Positions 1-5,531 of a DNA stretch of 6,399 nucleotides are shown one piece after another. The notes beneath the pieces are model-generated. The model did no database searches. It saw only the letters and a program-made list of their open reading frames with translations, and was not told where the DNA came from. Each line of letters opens with the position of its first letter. The stretch's first letter is position 1. Location: positions 1 through 6,399 of the forward strand of contig JALTYD010000023.1 in assembly GCA_027046525.1 (NCBI GenBank). The letters are read 5' to 3'. The stretch comes from Pyrodictiaceae archaeon. Its GTDB lineage: Archaea > Thermoproteota > Thermoprotei_A > Sulfolobales > Pyrodictiaceae. Made by a program: the position numbers and the translations under genes.

Positions 1-290
1 TTTCTATAGATACTATAATCATGTTGAAAGTGTATGACAGTATTCCTATCTATGTCTAACTTGTTTATACACTTTAGAATCTCATTATAGGGTCCACTTT
101 CTTTAAAACACTTTACTACTTTTGCTTTAGAGTAGGGCTCTGTATAGACTCCTTCCTGGTTATCTAATTTTGTTGCAATAAACATAACTTCTAACTGGTA
201 AAGATCTAGTAGACTAGATACTAGCATACTTGAATATTCAGCTATACCACAGAATGATGGTGGTGCTCGAGTGACCATGATTACCTTCAC
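1..290 (-). CDS. Glycosyltransferase family 4-like protein, N-terminal part (runs off the left edge)
   Basis: An open frame of 96 codons starts with GTG at 290 and reaches the window edge without a stop. Residues 2-7 (KVIMVT) form a first beta strand. They are followed by APPSFCGIAEYSSMLV (9-24), which matches the CGIA-(E/T)-(Y/F) glycine loop typical of GT4/GT-B sugar transferases, and by IHFQHDYSIY (86-95), which matches the family's conserved 'hxQHE(F/Y)G' acceptor-side segment. The start is well fixed: an in-frame TAA lies two codons upstream, and an AGAGGAG SD sits at 298-304, 7 nt before the GTG. GT4 enzymes move a sugar from a nucleotide-sugar donor to lipid, glycan or protein acceptors, usually at the cytoplasmic membrane face. 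The donor-binding C-terminal half is outside the window, so donor, acceptor and intactness are unknown. The family call rests on two motifs in 96 residues. Confidence 0.72.
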   Translation of the reverse strand, partial: MKVIMVTRAPPSFCGIAEYSSMLVSSLLDLYQLEVMFIATKLDNQEGVYTEPYSKAKVVKCFKESGPYNEILKCINKLDIDRNTVIHFQHDYSIYR

Positions 291-297
291 ATGTTAT

Positions 298-334
298 CTC
301 CTCTAACAAATCTACGTGAAAGAATTAAATTTTA
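298..334 (-). promoter_or_regulatory. SD and possible TATA box of the glycosyltransferase gene
   Basis: On the minus strand AGAGGAG (298-304) is a strong SD 7 nt ahead of the GTG at 290. An AT-rich box read as TAAAATTTAATT (about 323-334) lies at a distance that would place transcription start near 302. The SD would then sit almost at the 5' end of a very short leader. The SD is solid; the TATA assignment is an inference from spacing only. Confidence 0.45.
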
Positions 335-381
335 GCTACGCTTCGTAAAAGGTTATCTATAATTACTATTTTTCTAGTCTA

Positions 382-398
382 TAATAACGATATTATTA
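382..398. repeat. Short inverted repeat in the divergent intergenic region
   Basis: TAATAA (382-387) and TTATTA (393-398) form perfect 6-bp arms around CGATA. The element lies in the 188-bp AT-rich gap between the divergent glycosyltransferase and malate dehydrogenase genes, about 80-90 bp from either start. It could be a regulator-binding site, but arms made only of A and T are common by chance here. I saw nothing else gene-like in 291-478. Confidence 0.25.
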
Positions 399-422
399 CA
401 ATGTTTGATTAAAGAATTACCT

Positions 423-470
423 ATTTTAAGCTACCTCGCTAATAGTATCATTGGAATTAATGTGGGGTGG
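423..470 (+). promoter_or_regulatory. Probable promoter and SD of malate dehydrogenase
   Basis: A weak TATA-like box, ATTTTAAG (423-430), would give a transcription start near 450-455. GGGGTGG (464-470) lies 8 nt before the ATG at 479 and resembles the GGAGGTG core of the archaeal SD. This SD supports 479 as the start rather than the in-frame GTG at 467, which falls inside the SD itself. Confidence 0.42.
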
Positions 471-478
471 AAATATAC

Positions 479-1405
479 ATGATAACCATAGTTGGAGCAG
501 GAAGAGTAGGCGTATCTGCTGCTACATTCTTGATGGTTAGAGAACTAGACGATATAACGCTAATAGACATTATACCTGGCAGAGCTGAAGGTGAAGCATT
601 AGATCTTGGCCATGCAGCATCAATCTTAGGACTCAGTATAGATATCAGAGGTTCATCTGACTACAAAGACATGACTGGTTCTGATCTCGTAATAGTTACA
701 GCAGGTTTTCCTAGAAAAGCTGACATGACAAGAGAGCAGCTTCTCCAAAAGAACGCAGATGTAATCAAAAGTGTTGGCGAAGCTATAAAAGAATATGCTC
801 CGAACGCAGTTGTCCTCTTAACAACAAATCCTCTGGATATGATGGCGTATGGCCTGTGGAAAGTAACTGGCTTCGAGAGAAATAGAATTATAGGATTCTC
901 AGGTGTACTAGACGGAGGTAGATTAGCATACTATATATCGAGAAAGCTAGGTGTATCTCCTGCATCAATAGATCCATGTGTTATAGGCCAGCATGGCCAG
1001 AAAATGGTGGTTGTCCCTAGATTGACATTTGTTGGTGGAAAACCATTAACTGAGATAGCATCTACTAGCGAAATTGAGGAGTTTAAGAAAGCTACACTTG
1101 ATGCTGGCAGAAAGATAATAGAGCTTAGAGGCTGGTCTTCAAACCATGGTCCTGGAGCTGGCCTAGCAATAATGGCTGAATCTATTAAAAAAGACCAGAA
1201 GAAAGTATTCTATGCATCAGTATACCTTGATGGAGAATATGGCGTAAATGACGTATTTGCTGGTGTCCCGGTCGTATTAGGCAGGAGAGGCGTAGAGAAA
1301 ATAATAGAACTTCCACTAACAGATGAAGAAAAGAAGGAATTCATTGAAAGTGTAAACGCGATTAAAAAAGGCGTAAGTGAGTTAATGCAGATACTAAAAC
1401 TGTAA
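479..1405 (+). CDS. mdh: Malate dehydrogenase (archaeal LDH-like type)
   Basis: Oxidises malate to oxaloacetate, or the reverse, with a nicotinamide cofactor in the cytoplasm. It serves the citric acid cycle or, in autotrophic relatives, reductive carbon fixation. The 308-residue product has the usual family length. Visible motifs are the Rossmann loop GAGRVG (6-11) and D30 at the end of beta-2, which favours NAD. The mobile loop FPRKADMTRE has R79 and R85, the substrate-binding arginines that mark malate rather than lactate dehydrogenases. TTNPLD contains N117, LDGGR contains D145 and R148, and GQHGQKM contains the catalytic H172. The whole chain reads like the Aeropyrum enzyme. The ATG at 479 is chosen because the protein then begins MITIVGAG, as in relatives, with an SD 8 nt upstream; an in-frame GTG at 467 is the alternative. 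It is monocistronic, divergent from the glycosyltransferase, and ends in a T-rich terminator. One oddity is A-D where the family usually has P-G in the mobile loop. Confidence 0.95.
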   Translation: MITIVGAGRVGVSAATFLMVRELDDITLIDIIPGRAEGEALDLGHAASILGLSIDIRGSSDYKDMTGSDLVIVTAGFPRKADMTREQLLQKNADVIKSVGEAIKEYAPNAVVLLTTNPLDMMAYGLWKVTGFERNRIIGFSGVLDGGRLAYYISRKLGVSPASIDPCVIGQHGQKMVVVPRLTFVGGKPLTEIASTSEIEEFKKATLDAGRKIIELRGWSSNHGPGAGLAIMAESIKKDQKKVFYASVYLDGEYGVNDVFAGVPVVLGRRGVEKIIELPLTDEEKKEFIESVNAIKKGVSELMQILKL

Positions 1406-1409
1406 TTCC

Positions 1410-1424
1410 ATCTTTTTTCTCTCA
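1410..1424 (+). terminator. T-rich terminator after malate dehydrogenase
   Basis: The stretch CATCTTTTTTCTCTC, with T6 at 1413-1418, begins 4 nt after the mdh stop codon. Archaeal transcription commonly ends in such pyrimidine/T-rich tracts without a stem. No stem precedes it here. Confidence 0.5.
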
Positions 1425-1452
1425 TATATACCCATCTCATGATAAGATAGAT

Positions 1453-1479
1453 TAAAGAGTGTGAGGCTACCACTCTTTA
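1453..1479. repeat. Perfect 9-bp hairpin between mdh and the C/D RNA candidate
   Basis: TAAAGAGTG (1453-1461) and CACTCTTTA (1471-1479) are exact reverse complements around a 9-nt loop (TGAGGCTAC). As RNA, either strand would form the stem. Possible roles are a barrier or processing signal between the convergent mdh and hydrolase transcripts, or a leader of the small RNA that starts about 20 nt downstream. It is not followed by a T-run on the plus strand, so it is not a classic terminator in that direction. Confidence 0.5.
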
Positions 1480-1497
1480 CAACTACTGGTAATCTAT

Positions 1498-1555
1498 GCA
1501 ATGATGAAGCTTGGAAGGGATGAACCTCTAGATGTTATAAAAGGGGATTCTGAGC
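1498..1555 (+). ncRNA. Candidate box C/D guide RNA
   Basis: Four boxes appear in the archaeal order and spacing. Box C ATGATGA (1501-1507) is a perfect RUGAUGA. It is followed by a 12-nt guide, a D'-like ATGA (1520-1523), 5 nt, a degenerate C'-like TAGATGT (1529-1535), a 14-nt guide and a perfect box D CTGA (1550-1553). The ends could pair through GC (1498-1499) with GC (1554-1555), a very short terminal stem. Such RNAs bind L7Ae, Nop5 and fibrillarin and direct 2'-O-methylation 5 nt upstream of box D or D'. The gap holds no protein gene. The call is weakened by the imperfect internal boxes and the lack of a clear own promoter; the RNA could be processed from mdh read-through. A chance match of boxes remains possible. 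Confidence 0.45.
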
Positions 1556-1583
1556 TTTTAATCAACAAACCTCTTCCATAACC

Positions 1584-2342
1584 CTAGAGAGTAATTATTG
1601 TAAAATCGCTTGGTACAATAATGTTAACAGGTAGTGAAATCCTAGAAATCTCGCTAAAACTCTCTTCAGTTAGATGGACTATTGCTAGCAGTGTATTATC
1701 TCCCACGAAGTTAAGATACTTAAATACATCGCTTACTGTTTGATGACCTGATTCAAGAGCTACATCTCCAAGACTACTAGGCAAAGTTGCTTCTGTTATC
1801 ACGAGTTTAGCACCATTACAGAATTCTACGATTTCCTGGTGGAAACGAGTATCTGATGTATAAACGAGCCTCCTACCTGCAGCTAATTTTATACTTGTAG
1901 CAAAAGATAATACAGTATGCGAAGTAGGAGAGAGTTCTAGTACAAATTCCCCTAAATTATAGATACGATTAGATTCTACAGGGAGAATCAAACCCTCTCC
2001 TAAACGGTATAATCTAGGTAACAGTGGAAGTATTTTTTCTTTAAAATCGTTGAAAAGTCTAGTCTCGATAATAATCTGAGGCGGTTTACATCCTCTTGCA
2101 GCAGCTTGAACAGCTATATCAAATAAACCAGCCCAGTGATCTAGGTGTAGATGGCTTATCAAGACATGGTTTATTGAGCACGCTGATAAACCGTATTCAC
2201 GTAGACGTTGACCAGATCCAGGACCTGCGTCAAGAAGTAGTCTCTGATTCTCTCCTTCTACTAAGATTGAATTCTGTGCTCTACCCGGAGGAGCACCTGC
2301 TCCTCCAGTTCCTAGAAATACAACCTTCATAGATCTAACCAT
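1584..2342 (-). CDS. Metallo-beta-lactamase-fold hydrolase, RNase Z-like
   Basis: A 252-residue metal-dependent hydrolase, probably cytoplasmic. The start MKVVFLGTGGAGAPP is the RNase Z-type N-terminus. HLHLDH (64-69) is the HxHxDH two-metal motif, and further ligands are likely H142 (TSHTV), D164 (YTSDTR) and H223 (IVHL). GHQTV (199-203) resembles the conserved GHxT segment of tRNase Z relatives. No long flexible tRNA-binding arm is seen between the HxHxDH motif and H142, and the chain is shorter than typical RNase Z (about 300), so I do not call it tRNA 3' endonuclease. Substrate unknown. A TATA box at about 2364-2371 puts transcription start almost on the ATG at 2342, which suggests a leaderless mRNA. 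ATG at 2330 (MKVVF) is the alternative and better matches where relatives begin. It is a single gene, convergent with mdh and divergent from the acylphosphatase. Confidence 0.85.
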   Translation of the reverse strand: MVRSMKVVFLGTGGAGAPPGRAQNSILVEGENQRLLLDAGPGSGQRLREYGLSACSINHVLISHLHLDHWAGLFDIAVQAAARGCKPPQIIIETRLFNDFKEKILPLLPRLYRLGEGLILPVESNRIYNLGEFVLELSPTSHTVLSFATSIKLAAGRRLVYTSDTRFHQEIVEFCNGAKLVITEATLPSSLGDVALESGHQTVSDVFKYLNFVGDNTLLAIVHLTEESFSEISRISLPVNIIVPSDFTIITL

Positions 2343-2363
2343 GTTCTTAGCTACACAATCACT

Positions 2364-2374
2364 ATTATATATTA
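2364..2374. promoter_or_regulatory. Shared TATA region of two divergent genes
   Basis: The near-symmetric ATTATATATTA (2364-2374) lies in the 79-bp gap between the hydrolase (minus) and acylphosphatase (plus) genes. Read leftward, a TATA centred at about 2368 predicts a start near 2342, the hydrolase ATG. Read rightward, a centre at about 2370 predicts a start near 2396, leaving a 26-nt leader that contains the acylphosphatase SD. Both spacings fit archaeal promoters. Whether one box serves both directions is inference. Confidence 0.5.
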
Positions 2375-2421
2375 ATAAGATTGCTACTTAAACACAATAC
2401 AAAGTAATAGGGGGATATACT

Positions 2422-2733
2422 ATGGTAGACCGAGATTACACAGATCCACGCTCAGCTGAGCTTATTCGAGCGTATTTAAGAATAGAAGGAATAGTTCAAG
2501 GTGTGTTCTTTAGAGCAAATATGAGAAGAGAAGCCTTAAAATTAGGCGTAAAAGGCTGGGTAAAAAACCTCCCCAATGGCAGTGTAGAAGCTGTAGTAGA
2601 GGGGGAGAGAGAAGCAGTAGAACAGCTAATAAAATGGGCTCTTAGAGGCCCACCAGCTGCTCGTGTCACAAAAGTAACCGTCATTTTTAGTGAGCCTAGG
2701 AAAGAATTTGATGACTTTAGTATAAGGTACTGA
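2422..2733 (+). CDS. acyP: Acylphosphatase
   Basis: Hydrolyses the carboxyl-phosphate bond of small acyl phosphates such as carbamoyl phosphate or 1,3-bisphosphoglycerate (EC 3.6.1.7), in the cytoplasm. The signature [18 protein letters not shown] (23-40) carries the phosphate-binding loop and the catalytic arginine R31. The second signature [17 protein letters not shown] (45-61) carries the catalytic asparagine N49. The C-terminus FDDFSIRY is the usual final beta strand. At 103 residues it is about 13 longer than the usual 90, owing to a charged N-terminal lead ([16 protein letters not shown]). The start is supported by AGGGGGAT (2409-2416), an SD 5 nt before the ATG; there is no later in-frame ATG before the core. 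It is convergent with the next gene (40-bp gap). Confidence 0.95.
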   Translation: MVDRDYTDPRSAELIRAYLRIEGIVQGVFFRANMRREALKLGVKGWVKNLPNGSVEAVVEGEREAVEQLIKWALRGPPAARVTKVTVIFSEPRKEFDDFSIRY

Positions 2734-2773
2734 GATGTAACTAAAATAAGTGTGTCTACTGCTCTTCCATAAA

Positions 2774-3775
2774 TTAATACCACCATGTGTTAGTATACAT
2801 ATGCTCATCTATAGGAGGCGAGATTCTTAGACCTACCGGGCATATAGAACGAAATATACACACACTATTCCTACATTCTAGGCCACTAAGACAATTGTCG
2901 CATAGAGGTTTTTGCTGAATACAAGTCCTTCTCCCCATACCCCATAGTAGGTCATCTAGTATAAAATCGTCTAAGCCAGATTTCATAGCTACTTCGTGCC
3001 ATGCTTCACGTAAGGCTATCCTAATACATATATCCTCCCAAGATGTAACTTCTTCTCGTCTTGAAATTTTAATGTGAATATTTCTATCAATATGAACAAG
3101 CTGAAGTCTTAAACCTATTCTAACGAGGTGGTTATCCACTGGTACTCTTTTATTCTCGTTATCTTTTATTTCAAATACTCCTCTTCTTTCTAGAAACTTT
3201 GCCAATAACATAGCCTTCTTCTCAACAGGATCATTATAAGCATAGAAGTTCTTCAGATGTTCAATAAAGCCGAGATCTGTTTTATACCAACTATGCAACA
3301 TATTTTTGCTTTCCTCGACTAGCTTAAGTGGCTCACCTCCGTAGAGGATTCTCAGTTTATATCCTAGATCTCTAAGCAACATTGCGCGTATATCAGGATC
3401 AGGCGGGCATATTTTATCCACACAAAGCCACTTCATTATATCATGTTTAGTGATTTTTTCCAGGTTGTAGGGCTCGAAGAAAGAGGGATTTAAGTCAAGC
3501 ATCTTCTTGCCTAGTCTGTATAGGAGGTCAGCTCCATGATACCTCTTTCCTCCGATTATTGCTTCGTATGGTTTTCCAGGTCGTGAGAGTCTATGATCCA
3601 TAGCAACCATTACTAAGAAATATGCAATTACTGTGTTACTATCCGTATTTCTATCTGGGTAATAGTCTGTATCTTCAAACGTATCAACTCTAGCTTGTAT
3701 CTCAAGCCTTAGCTTAGATAAAGAATTAGCTACTTCTTTTACCCTTTCATAGTTAATTATACACATATCTTCCAT
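2774..3775 (-). CDS. Endonuclease III-related HhH-GPD-like protein with [4Fe-4S] cluster loop
   Basis: A 333-residue protein whose C-terminal half aligns by eye with endonuclease III. RVPVDNHLVRIGLRL (210-224) matches Nth's TIAVDTHIFRVCNRT, making D214 the equivalent of the catalytic aspartate. LLWGMGRRTCIQQKPLC leads into cysteines C285, C292, C295 and C301, spaced exactly C-X6-C-X2-C-X5-C like the Nth/MutY cluster. The usual G-(V/I)-G-x-K-T hairpin just before the aspartate is not recognisable and residue 196 (E) stands where the Schiff-base lysine would be, so lyase activity is doubtful. Two more cysteines (C306, C312) follow the loop. The first 180 residues are helical-looking and not recognised. 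A nucleic-acid-binding repair role is inferred from fold, not shown. It starts 12 nt after the mechanosensitive channel stop, so it is likely the last gene of that operon. ATG at 3766 is an alternative start, better placed relative to an AAGG at 3776-3779. Confidence 0.75.
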   Translation of the reverse strand: MEDMCIINYERVKEVANSLSKLRLEIQARVDTFEDTDYYPDRNTDSNTVIAYFLVMVAMDHRLSRPGKPYEAIIGGKRYHGADLLYRLGKKMLDLNPSFFEPYNLEKITKHDIMKWLCVDKICPPDPDIRAMLLRDLGYKLRILYGGEPLKLVEESKNMLHSWYKTDLGFIEHLKNFYAYNDPVEKKAMLLAKFLERRGVFEIKDNENKRVPVDNHLVRIGLRLQLVHIDRNIHIKISRREEVTSWEDICIRIALREAWHEVAMKSGLDDFILDDLLWGMGRRTCIQQKPLCDNCLSGLECRNSVCIFRSICPVGLRISPPIDEHMYTNTWWY

Positions 3776-3787
3776 CCTTATCTGTTA

Positions 3788-4696
3788 TTACTTTTCTTTT
3801 CTATCTTGTATTTTTACTGAGATATCGGCTGTACTACTAACCAGGTGTAGGTCCAGTTGAGGATACGGTATAACTACTCCAGCTTCATCTAGTACTTTCT
3901 TCAGCTTCGTTTGGATCTCGATTTTCGTTGTAAACCATACAGGAGGTGGTGCCCAACAACGTGCTCTTAAAACTATAGCAGAATCACTATACTCTTCTAC
4001 GAAGACTTCTGGTGCTGGATTAGCTAGACAATAGGGGTGATTATCTAAGAGCTCTTTTATAACATTGATAGCTTTATCAAGATCACTCTTATAATGTACA
4101 CCTATTTTAATGTCGACTCTACGTGCTTTTGTACGTATATAATTTGTAATTACTTCGTTGAAGACAGTATTATTAGGTATTCTAACAATTTGTCCATCCC
4201 ATGTCCTAATCCTCGTCGATAAGAAACTTATATCGTGTACAACACCAGATACATCAGCTACTTGGATAGGATCGCCTATCCTCAGTGGTTGTTCAACCAG
4301 TAGGAATATTCCACTCATCAAATTAGATAGTGATTGCTGAGCTGCAAAGCCTATTACTATGCCTGCAAATCCGCCAGCCAGTATTAAACCGGATAAACTT
4401 ATCCCAAATGGTGATAATGCTATAACCACACCAAGTATAACTATAAGGTAGAAGATAGCAGTTTCTAGTGGCTTATAGACGTGGCCTGGTATTCTCATTT
4501 TTAGATTTTTACGCATAAGTTGACGTATGAATAGAGCTAAGAAGACTGATACAACTATGATAGCTGCTGCTTCTAGAATGGTTGGTGCCTTATCAATAAA
4601 GATCTCTCTTAGTTTATCTAGTATTGAGGTAGTAAAACTACTAGTGGTACTTACATTATTTGGCTTTACTGTATTCACGACATCAACATTCTCCAT
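3788..4696 (-). CDS. mscS: MscS-family small-conductance mechanosensitive channel
   Basis: A membrane channel that opens under membrane tension to release solutes on osmotic downshock. The product has 302 residues, close to the usual 286 of E. coli MscS. A polar N-terminus of about 35 residues precedes TM1 (about 38-57), TM2 (about 76-95) and the glycine/alanine-rich pore helix TM3 (about 99-132). GFAAQQSLSNLMSG (116-129) and VEQPLRIGD (134-142) are hallmark MscS sequence. The cytoplasmic beta domain includes RIPNN, and a C-terminal alpha/beta domain follows. The ATG at 4696 is preferred because a GAGGTG SD (4703-4708) lies 6 nt upstream; the in-frame GTG at 4705 lies within that SD. The SD overlaps the stop of the DUF432 gene, indicating translational coupling, and the next gene starts 12 nt after this stop. 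Confidence 0.93.
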   Translation of the reverse strand: MENVDVVNTVKPNNVSTTSSFTTSILDKLREIFIDKAPTILEAAAIIVVSVFLALFIRQLMRKNLKMRIPGHVYKPLETAIFYLIVILGVVIALSPFGISLSGLILAGGFAGIVIGFAAQQSLSNLMSGIFLLVEQPLRIGDPIQVADVSGVVHDISFLSTRIRTWDGQIVRIPNNTVFNEVITNYIRTKARRVDIKIGVHYKSDLDKAINVIKELLDNHPYCLANPAPEVFVEEYSDSAIVLRARCWAPPPVWFTTKIEIQTKLKKVLDEAGVVIPYPQLDLHLVSSTADISVKIQDRKEK

Positions 4697-4702
4697 AGCA
4701 GA

Positions 4703-4708
4703 CACCTC
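4703..4708 (-). promoter_or_regulatory. SD of the MscS gene, overlapping the DUF432 stop
   Basis: GAGGTG on the minus strand includes two bases of the DUF432 TGA (4707-4709) and stands 6 nt from the ATG at 4696. It decides the start in favour of 4696 over the GTG at 4705 and ties translation of the channel to that of DUF432. Confidence 0.7.
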
Positions 4709-5519
4709 ATGGTGGAATAGGCTGTCGTCTGATAACTTCTATACTCATAACAAAAGGCGGAGATGATTGTGCTAATGAAAACAATCTTGTTTTATCTACT
4801 CGTCTAGTACTTATAGCTTCTAGATCTTCGAGAGGAGGACTATCTGTAGGCCTAGAACTCACTATCCTACCACTTGTATTTACTGTTATAAGCGGATAGT
4901 ATAGTCTTCCTCTTCGATCTCTATAGAATGTTACTAGGCCAGCATTAAACCCTATACCAGGTAAGAATACAGGGTCTCCTTTAACTCTGAATCCAACAAT
5001 GGCTGCGCCACTAACTACTTCTAGATCATCGAGTTTATGTACAATTGGAGCCTTATAGTAACGTGCTATAAACCCCTCTATTAAATCTCCAATTAATGTT
5101 AGCTTAATTTTCGACGGTGCGAGTCTGATAAGTGCAACACCATTTACACCAACTTCTAGTTCTATAGGTGCAAGTGTCCAGTATATCTCGTTTTTACCAC
5201 TAACATAGACTCTGTCTGTAAAATCGACATAGATATATGTTGTTTCCATGTAGAGTCTGTGGATTGATGGAACAGGTTCTATATCTACAAATTCCTCCTC
5301 TTCCACAACAGCTCTTGCACATCCGTATCTATCACACGCTACTAATGTACCATCATCTTTGTATTCTATACTTGCTTCTCCTATCTTTATAGAATTACCA
5401 CGTCTGAGCCTAAGAGGGAGAATATTGTTATCCACACTGGTGTTCTCCTTATTATTTTCATTAACGGGTTCTTTGCCCGGGTTATAGCCATTGAATAATA
5501 GTCTAAAGCTGATAGGCAT
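4707..5519 (-). CDS. DUF432 family protein
   Basis: A 270-residue protein of unknown function that I assign to the archaeal DUF432 family by overall pattern. It is rich in beta strands with no membrane segment or signal peptide. It has a conserved-looking segment around EIYWTLAPIELEVGVNG and a later K-L-T-L-I-G-D-L-I-E-G-F-I-A-R-Y-Y run; the family assignment is from memory of such motifs and is not certain. Residues 1-32 are polar, asparagine-rich and look unstructured. The start has GGTG (5525-5528) 5 nt upstream. It is followed within 11 nt by the MscS gene, whose SD overlaps this gene's stop, so the two proteins are probably made together. A role as cytoplasmic partner or modulator of the channel is a reasonable inference, not a demonstrated function. 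Confidence 0.72.
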   Translation of the reverse strand: MPISFRLLFNGYNPGKEPVNENNKENTSVDNNILPLRLRRGNSIKIGEASIEYKDDGTLVACDRYGCARAVVEEEEFVDIEPVPSIHRLYMETTYIYVDFTDRVYVSGKNEIYWTLAPIELEVGVNGVALIRLAPSKIKLTLIGDLIEGFIARYYKAPIVHKLDDLEVVSGAAIVGFRVKGDPVFLPGIGFNAGLVTFYRDRRGRLYYPLITVNTSGRIVSSRPTDSPPLEDLEAISTRRVDKTRLFSLAQSSPPFVMSIEVIRRQPIPP

Positions 5520-5531
5520 AATAACACCAGT

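Noticed and set aside
1210..1473. 87-codon minus-strand ORF over the mdh 3' end
   Set aside because: It is antisense to the conserved C-terminus of malate dehydrogenase, has no recognisable motif, and is explained as a shadow frame.
1453..1490. H/ACA guide RNA made of the hairpin plus the ACA at 1479-1481
   Set aside because: The stem is only 9 bp with a 9-nt loop and has no pseudouridylation pocket or kink-turn, so it is too small for an H/ACA unit.
1534..1543. TATA-like GTTATAAAAG pointing right
   Set aside because: The only downstream plus-strand sequence is antisense to the hydrolase gene, and the box is better explained as the second guide of the C/D RNA candidate.
2096..2332. 78-codon plus-strand ORF within the metallo-beta-lactamase gene
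   Set aside because: It is antisense to the HxHxDH-bearing region of a clear gene; the composition is that of a shadow frame.
2496..2808. Two overlapping minus-strand ORFs (96 and 60 codons) across the acylphosphatase
   Set aside because: They oppose a strongly conserved acylphosphatase and show no family motif or SD of note.
4315..4321. Box C-like sequence on the minus strand (TCATCA on plus)
   Set aside because: It lies in the conserved MscS pore-helix coding region, and no box D partner was noted.
4158..4766. Plus-strand ORFs of 60 and 79 codons within the MscS gene
   Set aside because: They are antisense to conserved MscS pore and beta-domain sequence.
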